Below are positions 7,423 to 16,044 of a DNA stretch of 53,352 bases, one piece after another. The DNA comes from a virus, in the IMG/VR virus record IMGVR_UViG_3300009548_000008, positions 1 through 53,352 of that record; one strand, 5' to 3'. The first letter of the stretch is position 1; each line of letters begins with the position of its first letter. The notes beneath the pieces were generated by a model, which did no database searches, was not told the origin of the DNA, and saw only the letters and a program-made list of their open reading frames with translations. The translations under genes and the position numbers were made by a program.

Positions 7423-7522
7423 ATGTTATATTTGCCCACACGATCCAGAAACGTGCAATCCGCCATATGATTGCCCGGAAGAGGAACAGAAGGAGACCGG
7501 TACAGTGGAGGAAAGGAAATGA
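7403..7522 (+). CDS. 39-aa Cys-rich micro-protein
   Basis: Overlaps the previous gene by 20 bases. The product MTDPFFKCYICPHDPETCNP then PYDCPEEEQ has four cysteines in 17 residues, a likely single zinc site. It resembles the CKICKHPTC stretch of the gene it overlaps. Confidence 0.45.
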   Translation: MTDPFFKCYICPHDPETCNPPYDCPEEEQKETGTVEERK

Positions 7523-7782
7523 ATCAGAAATACATTGCCGAATCCCTTTTACAATTACCAGAAAAAATCCATGTCATTAAAATTGACGCATTTGGTGACA
7601 ATATTGAATTGATGCTACAATTCGCGGAGAATATTGATGACGCGGTTAAACAAACTCACTGGTGGTTTGATCATCAAAAAACGTTTAAACGAGCAAGAAT
7701 TTGCGGAATGAATGGCACAACTATCGAATTTATAAAAGACAAGACCCGCACCACAGGGGCAGATTCGGAGCGTGGGGGGTGA
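7519..7782 (+). CDS. unknown protein, 87 aa
   Basis: GGAGGAAAGG directly precedes ATG 7519, and ATGA links it to the upstream gene. The sequence shows an alternating pattern in KIHVIKIDAFGDNIELMLQF. No family is recognised. A/T-rich codon use matches the 6361 gene. Confidence 0.5.
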   Translation: MNQKYIAESLLQLPEKIHVIKIDAFGDNIELMLQFAENIDDAVKQTHWWFDHQKTFKRARICGMNGTTIEFIKDKTRTTGADSERGG

Positions 7783-7791
7783 GGTGATTCC

Positions 7792-8088
7792 ATGATCAAC
7801 GCTGACGAAATGATGATGATATTCAAATCAGTCGGATGGTTTGAGAAAGGCCGGTGGGTCACGCCGTACTCGCAGATGCGGGAACGCATGGGAGAGATCC
7901 CCGTGCAGAAATACGAGCTGATCCAGCACGACGCCGAACCGATTTTCAAAGCCGGCGCCTGCATAGGGTACCGGAACGTCGAAACCGTGATCGGGATCTT
8001 CACCGCAGAGGAGATCGATATCATCCACGGGGATACCGTCGAGATGCAGGAACAGATGAGCCGGACCGAAATCCGGTCCCTCCCATAA
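7792..8088 (+). CDS. unknown protein, 98 aa
   Basis: The GGTGAGGTGATT ribosome region fits ATG 7792. The segment VGWFEKGRWVTPYSQMRERM is followed by a beta-rich stretch ending IIHGDTVEMQEQMSRTEIRS. No family is recognised. Confidence 0.5.
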   Translation: MINADEMMMIFKSVGWFEKGRWVTPYSQMRERMGEIPVQKYELIQHDAEPIFKAGACIGYRNVETVIGIFTAEEIDIIHGDTVEMQEQMSRTEIRSLP

Positions 8089-8130
8089 CACAAAGTCTTT
8101 TCTTGTATGCGTGTTACAGAGAATACATTA

Positions 8131-8478
8131 ATGGCAGAAACCGCTCTTACGCCAAAAGAACTCAAGGAGGGTAAAAACATCCGGATTCTTGCGGGCAACC
8201 TCCTTGCATTACGGGAGATTGATGAAAGCCCCAACAGCGCTATCGCACGGATGCTGGAAGAGAACAAGCAGCTTCGCGCGCAGATCGAAACCCTCTCGAA
8301 AATGCCCCCCGGGGGGACCGGCGCCGCAATCGACCCGGAGGCCATTCGGTCCATCGTCAACGACTGTCTCAAGATCCCGGTGGATAACCTGATGAAACGC
8401 ACATTCACCGCAGAGCAGATCGGAAATATCATGCACGGCAAGCTCAACGAAATACTCGAGCCCTTCATGGAGCACTGA
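8131..8478 (+). CDS. helical protein with coiled coil, 115 aa
   Basis: I choose ATG 8131 (MAETALTPKELKEGKNIRIL); the in-frame ATG at 8107 has no better ribosome site. RMLEENKQLRAQIETLSKM is a short coiled coil. A short gap of 42 bases with T-rich sequence separates it from the previous gene. Confidence 0.5.
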   Translation: MAETALTPKELKEGKNIRILAGNLLALREIDESPNSAIARMLEENKQLRAQIETLSKMPPGGTGAAIDPEAIRSIVNDCLKIPVDNLMKRTFTAEQIGNIMHGKLNEILEPFMEH

Positions 8479-8483
8479 TCATT

Positions 8484-8858
8484 ATGGTAGAACCGAAGAA
8501 ATCACTCAAAATCAAAAAACCCGCGCAGAAAGAAGATCAACTCGCAACTCCGGCCGCAAAGGCAGATGTGCCCGCCAAACCGGAAACTCTGGAAAAAACG
8601 GTCACCCCCGCGTCTGTAACCCCGGCAACACAACCCGCGAAATCTCCGCAACCCGATATCGTCGTGCCGCCAAAAGTGGTACCCGTAGGACCGCGCACCG
8701 CCCTGATCAAAGACGGGATCATCCCATCGACGCCAGGCCACAGTATTATCATTGCCAACCAGAACGTATTTCGGCATACCGAGGAGCACGGCACCCCCGC
8801 AGCCACCCACAAGGCCGTTATTTCGCCCGACGATAACAAGGTTCTCCGGGGCAATTAG
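8484..8858 (+). CDS. Lys/Pro/Ala-rich low-complexity protein, 124 aa
   Basis: The N-terminal 60 residues are low-complexity Lys, Pro, Ala and Thr; the rest ends GTPAATHKAVISPDDNKVLR. It may be an unstructured adaptor encoded next to the packaging genes. No motif is seen. Confidence 0.5.
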   Translation: MVEPKKSLKIKKPAQKEDQLATPAAKADVPAKPETLEKTVTPASVTPATQPAKSPQPDIVVPPKVVPVGPRTALIKDGIIPSTPGHSIIIANQNVFRHTEEHGTPAATHKAVISPDDNKVLRGN

Positions 8859-8860
8859 GT

Positions 8861-8986
8861 ATGCCGGAAAAACCGCTTGAATCAGAGGACGAACCCGGCC
8901 TGCCGCAAAAAAAGATTTTCCACGGGGCCCGGCTGACCAAAAAGGAGAAAGACGAGATCAAGAAAGTGGACGTACCGGAGGAATAA
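8861..8986 (+). CDS. 41-aa charged micro-protein
   Basis: MPEKPLESEDEPGLPQKKIF followed by HGARLTKKEKDEIKKVDVPE and a final Glu. The stop shares its last A with the next ATG. Acidic N-terminus and basic middle; unknown role. Confidence 0.45.
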   Translation: MPEKPLESEDEPGLPQKKIFHGARLTKKEKDEIKKVDVPEE

Positions 8987-9219
8987 TGGGGCTCGATTGT
9001 TATGGTGTCTTATACGAGACGGATGAATTTGGTAAGACAACCTGCGCAAAATACATGAGATATCTCAAAGGGCCGGCCCTAAATGCACTTGAAATGCACG
9101 GGGTTGAGATGTCATACAATGATCCTTTACTACAAGGATTAAAGAAGGCACCCACGCAATACCCCTTTAAAAAGGTTGAACTCGGTGGGGGTTTTTTCCT
9201 TATATTATACTGGATTTGA
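8986..9219 (+). CDS. unknown protein, 77 aa
   Basis: A GGAGG in the last codons of the previous gene gives the ribosome site. MGLDCYGVLYETDEFGKTTC starts the protein and a hydrophobic GGGFFLILYWI ends it. No family is recognised. Confidence 0.45.
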   Translation: MGLDCYGVLYETDEFGKTTCAKYMRYLKGPALNALEMHGVEMSYNDPLLQGLKKAPTQYPFKKVELGGGFFLILYWI

Positions 9220-9225
9220 TACACC

Positions 9226-9300
9226 ATGGCACAGTACCGCAAAAAACCCGTTGTAATTGACGCCTTCCCGGGCAAGACGATCCGATTAATCAAGGAGTGA
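9226..9300 (+). CDS. 24-aa remnant of the phage YRKKPVVIDAF family
   Basis: MAQYRKKPVVIDAFPGKTIR then LIKE. The opening Y-R-K-K-P-V-V-I-(D/E)-A is very common at the start of ~80-100 residue phage proteins; here it stops after 24 codons. It is either a truncated copy or a minimal form. An A/T-rich TTATATTATAC sits 20 bases upstream and could be a promoter. Confidence 0.45.
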   Translation: MAQYRKKPVVIDAFPGKTIRLIKE

Positions 9301-9304
9301 ATGA

Positions 9305-9937
9305 GTGACCGGCACCACAACCACGTTACAGGCGGCAACCCGCCAGATGTGGGAACGGCAGGAAGGAGAAAGCGCAAAAGCGTGGAATGCATTCCGGCTG
9401 TATAGAGATATGGAGCCCACCGAGCGCAGCATTGCCAAGATTGCTGCAAAGTTGGGGTATTCCGCCCCGGTGCTCTGCGAACGGTGGTCGATGCGGAATA
9501 ACTGGGTCGCCCGGGCCTTGGCATACGATGAATACACCGATTTACAGGCACGGAACCGCAGGGAACGCGAACGTCTCGCCGCCAGCGACCGGCGGATCCA
9601 GATCGCCAAGAACATGCAGCTCGTAGGCGGCGCGGCCATCCAGGATCTCGGCAAGAAGATCCAGGACGCGCTCCGGAGTGGTAAAGCCATCCCGAAGATC
9701 TCCCTCAAGGACGCCACCGCGATCATCAACGCGGGTGTCCAGATCGAACGGCTCGAAAGTGGAGAATCCACCGCGAACCTAGCCGTTGAGGGCACGATCC
9801 GGATCGAGGATGTAATGAAACGCGAACGCGAACTTATGGATATCATCAAGGAGGCGATCCGTGCAGAAGCCGATCCCGAGACCACACGGCGCATCATCGG
9901 GTACATTGAATCCCGCTGCGCTGCCCAGCGTGACTGA
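9305..9937 (+). CDS. terminase small subunit-like protein
   Basis: The 210-residue protein contains ERSIAKIAAKLGYSAPVLCE followed by RWSMRNNWVARALAYDEYTD, the helix-turn-helix and 'W..R..AYD' signature of small terminase subunits. A coiled-coil middle and helical C-terminus (oligomerisation) follow. GTG 9305 lies behind AAGGAGTGA. It overlaps the large terminase gene by 8 bases, as expected for the pair that recognises and packages viral DNA. Confidence 0.8.
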   Translation: MTGTTTTLQAATRQMWERQEGESAKAWNAFRLYRDMEPTERSIAKIAAKLGYSAPVLCERWSMRNNWVARALAYDEYTDLQARNRRERERLAASDRRIQIAKNMQLVGGAAIQDLGKKIQDALRSGKAIPKISLKDATAIINAGVQIERLESGESTANLAVEGTIRIEDVMKRERELMDIIKEAIRAEADPETTRRIIGYIESRCAAQRD

Positions 9938-11561
9938 CAACCTCCGGCAGGAATTTGTCGGGAGTTTCAAGTCCACCCGTAACGTAGTCGACATCATCAC
10001 GTTCGCGGAGGATCCCGCGTATCTCGGGGAACGATTATACCCCCGGCAGAAAGAGATCTTCCGGGAATTTTACGACCCGACAAAATCATGGGAAGAACTG
10101 CTTTTGATCTGCGGCCGGGACTCCACGAAGACCTTCATGGCGTCAATCATCGCCTGCTATACCGCGTATCTTTGGGAAGAGATCCCGGATCCCTATTGGC
10201 TCTATCAGGGCCGGGTGAGCCGCGATAAAGAGGTTTCAATCCCCTGTATAGCGAAGAAACAGGAGCAGGCCGGTATCCTGTTCGATGAAATCAAAGCCAA
10301 GATATCCCGGAGCCCATACTTCAAGGGCAAGACCGTCCGGATCAACAGCCTCGATATCGAGCTCACGAAGAAACTCCGAATAGAGGCCGTCACCAGCAAC
10401 TCCGCGTCAGAAGTCGGAAAGACCGCGCTTGCGGTCCTCTTTGACGAGCTGGGGAAGTACGGGACCGAGAAGGGCACCCGGGACGGTGAGGAAGTCTATG
10501 ACACCATGAAACCGTCCGTGGGCCGGTTTGCCTCCAACCGGCTGGAGTTCCTTAAGCGGTGCGCGGGCGACGCTAACCTTGAGATGATCGTGCGGTTCCT
10601 CGGCCGGGTAATCAGCATCACAACGCCCATGGCCGAGCAGGGGATCCTCTGGCGGCTGTTCTCACAATGGGAGACTGACAAGCGCAATCAGATCCCCACC
10701 ACACTCCTGCTGTACAAGCGGCCAACGTGGGAGATGAACCCCAACTACTCTTTCGACTCGTCGTTCATCAAAGAGGAGATGCGCACCAACCCGTCATTCT
10801 GGCGTGAGTGGGGCGCTGAGTTCGAGAAAGCGCTTGATGCGATGTTCAAACCGGAACTTATCGATTCCTGCATTGCCAAGATGAAGGCCGCGATCGATCC
10901 TGGGATGATTGACTATACCTCAGCGATCGATACCTCCAAGACAAAAGACGCGTTCGCGTTCTGCATCGGTCATATGCTGGCCGGCCGGGTGATCATCGAC
11001 GAGATCCGGTACTGGATCAGCGAGGATGGCCACCGGCACAACTGGGCCCAGATTGAACACGACGTCCGGCTGCTCTGCATGCAGTACCGGGTTGAACAGA
11101 TCGCCCACGATGGATTCGAAAGCGAAGGCGTGCGGCTTCATTTCCATAATTTCCTGCTGGACGAGACGGTATTCACGCTGCAGTATAAGATGGACATCTA
11201 CGACTGCCTTGAGAAACGGCTCTATAACCATGAGATCGAGTATCCGGGCCACCCCCGGCTGCTGGCCGAACTCAAGGCGCTGCAGCGCAAATGGAACGGC
11301 GACAAGTTCACCGTGCACCATCCCGCGATCGGCCCAGTCACCAACGATGACGGTCCCGACGTAGTGGCAAACGTGGCATACCGTTTGTATAACCATTACG
11401 TCACGACCCGGGAGGGCATCAACGACGAGATCCGGACCACGGACAGTATCGAATGGCCGGACGACCGGCGATATCTTGACGCGGATTCCATGGGGCATCT
11501 TGCGCAACGGTTTCCCTCAATGATCTCGTCCGGGCAGGACCACATGGAAGGGGGCGAGTAA
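9930..11561 (+). CDS. terminase large subunit
   Basis: GTG 9930 (GTGACTGA overlap) gives 543 residues. The ATPase half carries LLLICGRDSTKTFMASI, a Walker A variant with Thr before Lys-Thr, and Walker B AVLFDEL. The nuclease half has DYTSAIDTSKTKDAFAF, HDGFESEG and a final DDGPDVVAN, matching the RNase H-like acidic triad. It cuts concatemers and drives DNA into the prohead through the portal two genes downstream. Confidence 0.9.
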   Translation: MTDNLRQEFVGSFKSTRNVVDIITFAEDPAYLGERLYPRQKEIFREFYDPTKSWEELLLICGRDSTKTFMASIIACYTAYLWEEIPDPYWLYQGRVSRDKEVSIPCIAKKQEQAGILFDEIKAKISRSPYFKGKTVRINSLDIELTKKLRIEAVTSNSASEVGKTALAVLFDELGKYGTEKGTRDGEEVYDTMKPSVGRFASNRLEFLKRCAGDANLEMIVRFLGRVISITTPMAEQGILWRLFSQWETDKRNQIPTTLLLYKRPTWEMNPNYSFDSSFIKEEMRTNPSFWREWGAEFEKALDAMFKPELIDSCIAKMKAAIDPGMIDYTSAIDTSKTKDAFAFCIGHMLAGRVIIDEIRYWISEDGHRHNWAQIEHDVRLLCMQYRVEQIAHDGFESEGVRLHFHNFLLDETVFTLQYKMDIYDCLEKRLYNHEIEYPGHPRLLAELKALQRKWNGDKFTVHHPAIGPVTNDDGPDVVANVAYRLYNHYVTTREGINDEIRTTDSIEWPDDRRYLDADSMGHLAQRFPSMISSGQDHMEGGE

Positions 11562-11759
11562 GTGCCGATCATCATCGAGGGCAGCCTGGAAGATTGTATC
11601 GAGAAAGCCCGGCAGATATCCGCCGATATTGAGGATAATGTGAGATGGAAAATCGTCATGGAGCCGATCTTTGCCACCCATTACCGATGTTTTGAACCAA
11701 GAAGAAGGCCTCGTTTAAGATTAATAAAACGGATTAAGGTAAGTGATACTCATGGTTAA
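11562..11759 (+). CDS. unknown basic protein, 65 aa
   Basis: GTG start directly after the terminase stop; ends with many arginines (CFEPRRRPRLRLIKRIKV). It overlaps the portal start by 8 bases. Perhaps a DNA-binding helper for packaging; no family is recognised. Confidence 0.45.
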   Translation: MPIIIEGSLEDCIEKARQISADIEDNVRWKIVMEPIFATHYRCFEPRRRPRLRLIKRIKVSDTHG

Positions 11760-13641
11760 GCTCATTCCCCCCCAGCTCGTCAACTTTTTCTCATCCCGGA
11801 AACCCGATGAGGACACCCCGGCCGAGAACGCCCTTTCGGATGCCGATGTCAGGGATTATGTTGGCATCATGTCCGAGATGGTCCCGCTCGGTGCCGCCGA
11901 CCTGACAACGGACTTCACACAGTACCCCTCGCAGCGTCAGCCCGACGGGTACATCAACAAGGCGCTTGATTCAGACGTGTATGGCGGCCGCAAGATCTCA
12001 TATATCAACCGTTTCGACCGCTTCGAGCAGCTTGAGCAGGTCAGCCCCCGGGTATCCATGGGACTGTCGAAGTTGGGTTTGAAACTCCGCGGATCCGAGT
12101 TCAAACTCTATATCGCTATCGATGCCGCGTTGACGGACGAGATCAAGCACGGCATGTTACAGGATGGCCAGCAGTTCGTTGAGAATCTGGGACTACAGGA
12201 ACATTTCGCCGCAGCCGGCCGACTCACGGGACGGGATGGCACCGTGCCAATCCTGAATACCTCCGACAAGCGCGCCGGAAATGGGGAAGGCATCACGAAA
12301 CTTGACTATATCCCGATGAGCCACTGCACCCTGCTCCCCCGGGACGTGCAGCCCATGAGCGGCTTCCAGAACATCGAGCAGTTGTGGGAATACGGCACCA
12401 TCCTTGGCGAAGTCACGCAGTGCATCATCAACGAGCGCATGATGGCAAAACGTGAGATCCATTACCTCAAAAACGGCCGCATCACCCTGATCCGGTTCAT
12501 GCACCAAGGATACGGGTGCCGGGACATCTACCAGCGGCGCACCAAAGGCATCTACGGGATCTCGCTGATGGATCAGCTGGACGTTCCCGCGATCAAACCC
12601 CTGTGCGATATCATCTGGGGATACAGCAAAGCCATCGGCCGGTACGGGTTCGGCCGGCTCCATATCGAGAACGAGATGCTTGCCAAGATGGTAGAGGCAA
12701 AACTGCTCACGCCCAAACAGGCCGCCAATATTGCCGCGATGGAACAGAAGGTACTCAACACGCTTGAGCCCAACCGGGATATCCTCACGATCGGTAAGAC
12801 CGTCAAGGAAGTCGCGGGCACCTTCGGGGCATCCGAGGGGATCCTTGCATTCAAGGAATCGCTCGAACGGGATATCTCGTACGTGCTCTGCGAGACCGAA
12901 GCCGGCAGCGGCAAAGCCCGGGGCACCACCTTCGCGTCTGCCTCTTCTGCGGACAGCGACAATAACCGCGTGCTCGAAGCCATGCGGAACCAGATCCGGG
13001 ACGCCTTCGAGTCGATCATCCAGCGGCATCTCACGCTGATTGGATGGGCCGCAGCGGACGCTATGGCCGTCAAGATCGACCTCGCGCCCATTGAACTCCC
13101 CCCCATGGAGATCCAGGCGCTCCTCCAGTATAACGCTCAGGCACTCCCGCAGGACCAGCTCACCCGGGATCAGCTCTTTGAGATGTGCGGTTGGCACCTG
13201 CCTCCGCTGCCTTCTGTGGGGAACGAGAATATCGGGCAGCCCAACCCGGCGCAGCCACCCGAGACGCCCGGGAATGGCGAACCGCTTGTCCCGGGCCTCA
13301 CCCAGCAGGAAAAACCCACATTCTACCTGACCTCAAAAGGCCGGTGTTATCTCACGGCCGCCGGGATGCACAAGAGACGCGGGGAGGGCCTCGGCCTTAA
13401 ACTCGCAGCGGGCCGGTACAAAAAGACCCGTGAAGGTACGATGATCAATCTGTATGGCGCGAACGTCATGGTCCTAAATGGGGATACTGAAGAGGAATCG
13501 TTCGAGCGCCAGACCGGGATCACGCTCGAAGAGGCCGCGGAACTGGCCCAGAAGGAAAAGGATTTCGAGAAATCTACCGGTGGATGGGACGCGGCAATCC
13601 AGCGGCTCTACATGAGCCACGGCAATAAAGGGCCGGTGTGA
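11752..13641 (+). CDS. portal protein
   Basis: ATG 11752 gives 629 residues. Size, position after the terminase and the segment GKARGTTFASASSADSDNNR then VLEAMRNQIRDAFESIIQRH match the region of portal proteins that precedes the pore-lining helix. The middle shows FEQLEQVSPRVSMGLSKLG. The last ~100 residues (TSKGRCYLTAAGMHKRRGEG onward) are an extra domain beyond a typical portal. It forms the dodecameric ring for DNA entry and tail attachment. Confidence 0.75.
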   Translation: MVKLIPPQLVNFFSSRKPDEDTPAENALSDADVRDYVGIMSEMVPLGAADLTTDFTQYPSQRQPDGYINKALDSDVYGGRKISYINRFDRFEQLEQVSPRVSMGLSKLGLKLRGSEFKLYIAIDAALTDEIKHGMLQDGQQFVENLGLQEHFAAAGRLTGRDGTVPILNTSDKRAGNGEGITKLDYIPMSHCTLLPRDVQPMSGFQNIEQLWEYGTILGEVTQCIINERMMAKREIHYLKNGRITLIRFMHQGYGCRDIYQRRTKGIYGISLMDQLDVPAIKPLCDIIWGYSKAIGRYGFGRLHIENEMLAKMVEAKLLTPKQAANIAAMEQKVLNTLEPNRDILTIGKTVKEVAGTFGASEGILAFKESLERDISYVLCETEAGSGKARGTTFASASSADSDNNRVLEAMRNQIRDAFESIIQRHLTLIGWAAADAMAVKIDLAPIELPPMEIQALLQYNAQALPQDQLTRDQLFEMCGWHLPPLPSVGNENIGQPNPAQPPETPGNGEPLVPGLTQQEKPTFYLTSKGRCYLTAAGMHKRRGEGLGLKLAAGRYKKTREGTMINLYGANVMVLNGDTEEESFERQTGITLEEAAELAQKEKDFEKSTGGWDAAIQRLYMSHGNKGPV

Positions 13642-13653
13642 GGATACACGATC

Positions 13654-14058
13654 ATGCCTATCGCTCTCACAAAAGGACTTAACCAGCAATGTGCTTACTG
13701 TGGGATTGCTATTAAGGACGAGGAGATCGCGGGGCAGATAGACGGCCAGTATGTCGATTACCTCAAGCACCGAACGGGAGTTATTGATCGGATGCTATTC
13801 TGTTCGGGGTGCTGGGAGCACATCGAGCTGAGTAACAAATCCAATCTGGGTGACGCCATCCTTAAGCGCAAAGAGCTGGAGGCAGAAGGCGCGAAGACGG
13901 AGCCGATCGTGCTGGATCTCACCAAAGCCGAACCATCGCCACTCGCCACCAAAGAACAGTCCGATCACATCCTTGAGAGCGTACAGGCCGATCAGGATTA
14001 CTTGAAAGAGCATCCGCTGGATTTCACGGCGCCGGAGCATGTGGGGACGGGTATCTGA
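13654..14058 (+). CDS. zinc-binding protein, 134 aa
   Basis: CAYC near residue 12 and CSGC near 50 form one likely zinc site; the C-terminal half is acidic and probably flexible. It lies directly after the portal gene, so it may be a packaging or head accessory. No family is recognised. Confidence 0.5.
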   Translation: MPIALTKGLNQQCAYCGIAIKDEEIAGQIDGQYVDYLKHRTGVIDRMLFCSGCWEHIELSNKSNLGDAILKRKELEAEGAKTEPIVLDLTKAEPSPLATKEQSDHILESVQADQDYLKEHPLDFTAPEHVGTGI

Positions 14059-14414
14059 TGACCAACACCGGAGATTATCAGGCAGACTGGTTCGGCAAAC
14101 CCGTCTATCATATCGCGCAGACGCAGAACAAGATCGTCCGGGTGAAACCCGAAGCCGCAGATCTCTTTTACGCAGATGAAATCAACAGCGGCCGGCATAT
14201 CGCGGAACTACAAATCGCGTACCGTGGACTCAAGTATCTCGGAGGTAAAGAGGTACCCGTGCTCGGGACCATCATGGACGGAAATAAGATGCCCGCGCAT
14301 ATCGTCCCGATCGTGCCCACCCTGTATCTTCCCGGCGGGACGTTCTGCCGGCGTGCGTTTGTGGCGGCACAATATACCGAGCGGGTTACAGACGGATTCA
14401 TGGAGGCATCATGA
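14058..14414 (+). CDS. unknown protein, 118 aa
   Basis: ATGA-coupled. A mixed alpha/beta protein with VPVLGTIMDGNKMPAHIVPI and LYLPGGTFCRRAFVAAQYTE. No family is recognised. Confidence 0.5.
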   Translation: MTNTGDYQADWFGKPVYHIAQTQNKIVRVKPEAADLFYADEINSGRHIAELQIAYRGLKYLGGKEVPVLGTIMDGNKMPAHIVPIVPTLYLPGGTFCRRAFVAAQYTERVTDGFMEAS

Positions 14415-14563
14415 TTGAACTCTGTATTAATTGTGGGTACCGTTCGCGGATCCATATATGCCTGAATCCCCAGTCTCCTTTTTTTAACCAGTATGCAGGA
14501 AACACGTGCCGGGAATGGAAACCGCAGGTACACACCCCGGATGAATGGAGTAAGTGGAAATGA
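14411..14563 (+). CDS. 50-aa Cys-containing micro-protein
   Basis: ATGA overlap with the previous stop. Begins MIELCINCGYRSRIHICLNP and has four cysteines (CINC, C, C); a likely zinc site. Ends PDEWSKWK. The layout C-x2-C...C...C-x-x-W recalls short phage zinc proteins. Confidence 0.5.
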   Translation: MIELCINCGYRSRIHICLNPQSPFFNQYAGNTCREWKPQVHTPDEWSKWK

Positions 14564-14856
14564 TACCCGAAACCATCAGGATAGGCGGCTATGACGTGAA
14601 GATTGAATACGTGAACAACATGATCCCAGACTCAGCGGCATACGGCCAGTACATCCCCCGTATGAAAACAATCCAGTTAGATCCCGGCGTTTGTGAGCAG
14701 CAGAAACATTCCACCTTCATTCACGAACTGCTTGAGGCCATTGTCGAGATCTACGAGCTGGATGCCCTGAAAGAAAACCATCATGAGATCGTGCTGCTCG
14801 GCGAGGCGTTGTACCAACTTCTGAAAGATAATCCCGGGGTGGTGCCGAGTGGATAA
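14560..14856 (+). CDS. HExxE-type phage metallopeptidase-like protein
   Basis: The 98-residue product contains STFIHELLEAIVEIYELDAL then HHEIVLLGEALYQLLKDN. The pattern H-E-L-L-E-A-I plus a downstream H and E/LYQ is the arrangement seen in small phage ImmA/IrrE-like proteins where the second metal histidine of HExxH is glutamate. Activity is unproven. ATG 14560 overlaps the upstream stop. Confidence 0.6.
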   Translation: MIPETIRIGGYDVKIEYVNNMIPDSAAYGQYIPRMKTIQLDPGVCEQQKHSTFIHELLEAIVEIYELDALKENHHEIVLLGEALYQLLKDNPGVVPSG

Positions 14857-14980
14857 GGATATCTCGGATCTTCTTGAAGAACCGGCGCCCGGAATCGAGC
14901 ATGAAACGCAGTGGCCGGCGTGGCCTACGGCGGGATACGTGAGATGGCTTGTGGGTGAACTAGATGGAGGGATTTACTAA
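14849..14980 (+). CDS. unknown acidic protein, 43 aa
   Basis: GTG 14849 overlaps the previous stop. The sequence is Trp-rich in its middle (THE segment TQWPAWPTAGYVRWLVGEL). The stop is immediately followed by the ATG of the phosphoesterase gene. No family is recognised. Confidence 0.4.
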   Translation: MDKDISDLLEEPAPGIEHETQWPAWPTAGYVRWLVGELDGGIY

Positions 14981-15790
14981 ATGACAAAACGGATTTTACT
15001 TTTATCGGATCTTCATATCGGCTCAAAATGGGGGCTCTGGCCCCCAAATTTCAAGGCAGAGAGCGCACGGAGCGATCTGATCGAGGACTTCCCCCAGAAC
15101 GCGGTGAATGCGGCAATCTGGGACCACTGGAAGAAGATGCTCGCGGTACTGAAAAAAGAGAGACCGGACTGCATCATCCTCAATGGCGATCTCATCGAAG
15201 GCGCCCAGAAAAAGGAGGGCGGCCGGGGACTCGTCACTCCCGAACTTCTGATCCAGGTCAAAGCGTGTATCAAGATCCTGAAAACCCTGCCGAAAGTCCC
15301 GATGTATTTCACTGCAGGAACGGATTACCACCAGCTCCCGGATGGTATCAGTGCCGATACGTTCATCGCTCAGGAAATGGGTGCGGAGTTCGGTGACGAA
15401 CTTGTCATTGAGGAATGCGGGTTACGGATCTTCGCACGGCATGTAATCGGCACCTCAACCTCAAGCTGGCAATATCTCACAACCGCACCCGCAAAAGAAC
15501 AGCTCCTCCTCTATCTCAACCGCTCACGTGAAAAATACGGGCCTATTGATGTCTGTGTATTCTCACACCGGCATGTATTCACCGCCGCCCAGTTCTTATC
15601 CGGTATCGCTGTCGTTACTCCTTGTTGGCAGGGAAAGACAGTTTTTGCTGTAAAAAAGGGCATCATAGGCACGCCGGATATTGGATGGGTTATGCTCCAC
15701 ACCGATGGCCCGCGAAAAATCTGTGTTGATACTACCGGCATACTCTCCGTAGTAAAACCCTGTAAAACCGTCGGGAGGGATCGACAATGA
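14981..15790 (+). CDS. calcineurin-like metallophosphoesterase
   Basis: The 269-residue protein has the family's metal ligands in order: LLLSDLHIGS (D10, H12), ILNGDLIEGA, then FTAGTDYHQLP in place of G-N-H-E/D, and VFSHRHVFTA near the end. The replacement of GNH by GTDYH suggests altered metal or substrate preference. It could be a nuclease or phosphatase. A GATGGAGGG ribosome site precedes the ATG. Confidence 0.75.
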   Translation: MTKRILLLSDLHIGSKWGLWPPNFKAESARSDLIEDFPQNAVNAAIWDHWKKMLAVLKKERPDCIILNGDLIEGAQKKEGGRGLVTPELLIQVKACIKILKTLPKVPMYFTAGTDYHQLPDGISADTFIAQEMGAEFGDELVIEECGLRIFARHVIGTSTSSWQYLTTAPAKEQLLLYLNRSREKYGPIDVCVFSHRHVFTAAQFLSGIAVVTPCWQGKTVFAVKKGIIGTPDIGWVMLHTDGPRKICVDTTGILSVVKPCKTVGRDRQ

Positions 15791-16044
15791 AAACAAAACG
15801 TGTTCCACATGGTTCACAATCTCAAAACAATACGATCATAATCCCCGAACTGGAAGAAGCCGCCCTCCATTATTCCCCCCGCGCAAAACCGTGGATACCT
15901 GGTGGCCGGGACGAACTTACCCTCAAGACATATTATGGCCGGGTCGATATCAAAGATCTCGCAAAAGCACTGAATCGCAGCATCCCCAGCATCAAGAATA
16001 AAGCAGTGGCGCTGGGTCTTCACGTCTGGGAGGCAAAGGCATGA
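15787..16044 (+). CDS. helix-turn-helix DNA-binding protein, 85 aa
   Basis: ELTLKTYYGRVDIKDLAKAL followed by NRSIPSIKNKAVALGLHVW is a Myb/SANT-like helix-turn-helix with the typical 'S..S...KA..LGL' recognition helix of phage regulators. ATGA overlap on both sides. The N-terminal third is flexible. Confidence 0.6.
   Translation: MKTKRVPHGSQSQNNTIIIPELEEAALHYSPRAKPWIPGGRDELTLKTYYGRVDIKDLAKALNRSIPSIKNKAVALGLHVWEAKA

Noticed and set aside
12193-13197. Long minus-strand ORF (334 codons) opposite the portal gene
   Set aside because: It mirrors the codon structure of the portal gene, has no ribosome site and no recognisable motif; all other genes are on the + strand.
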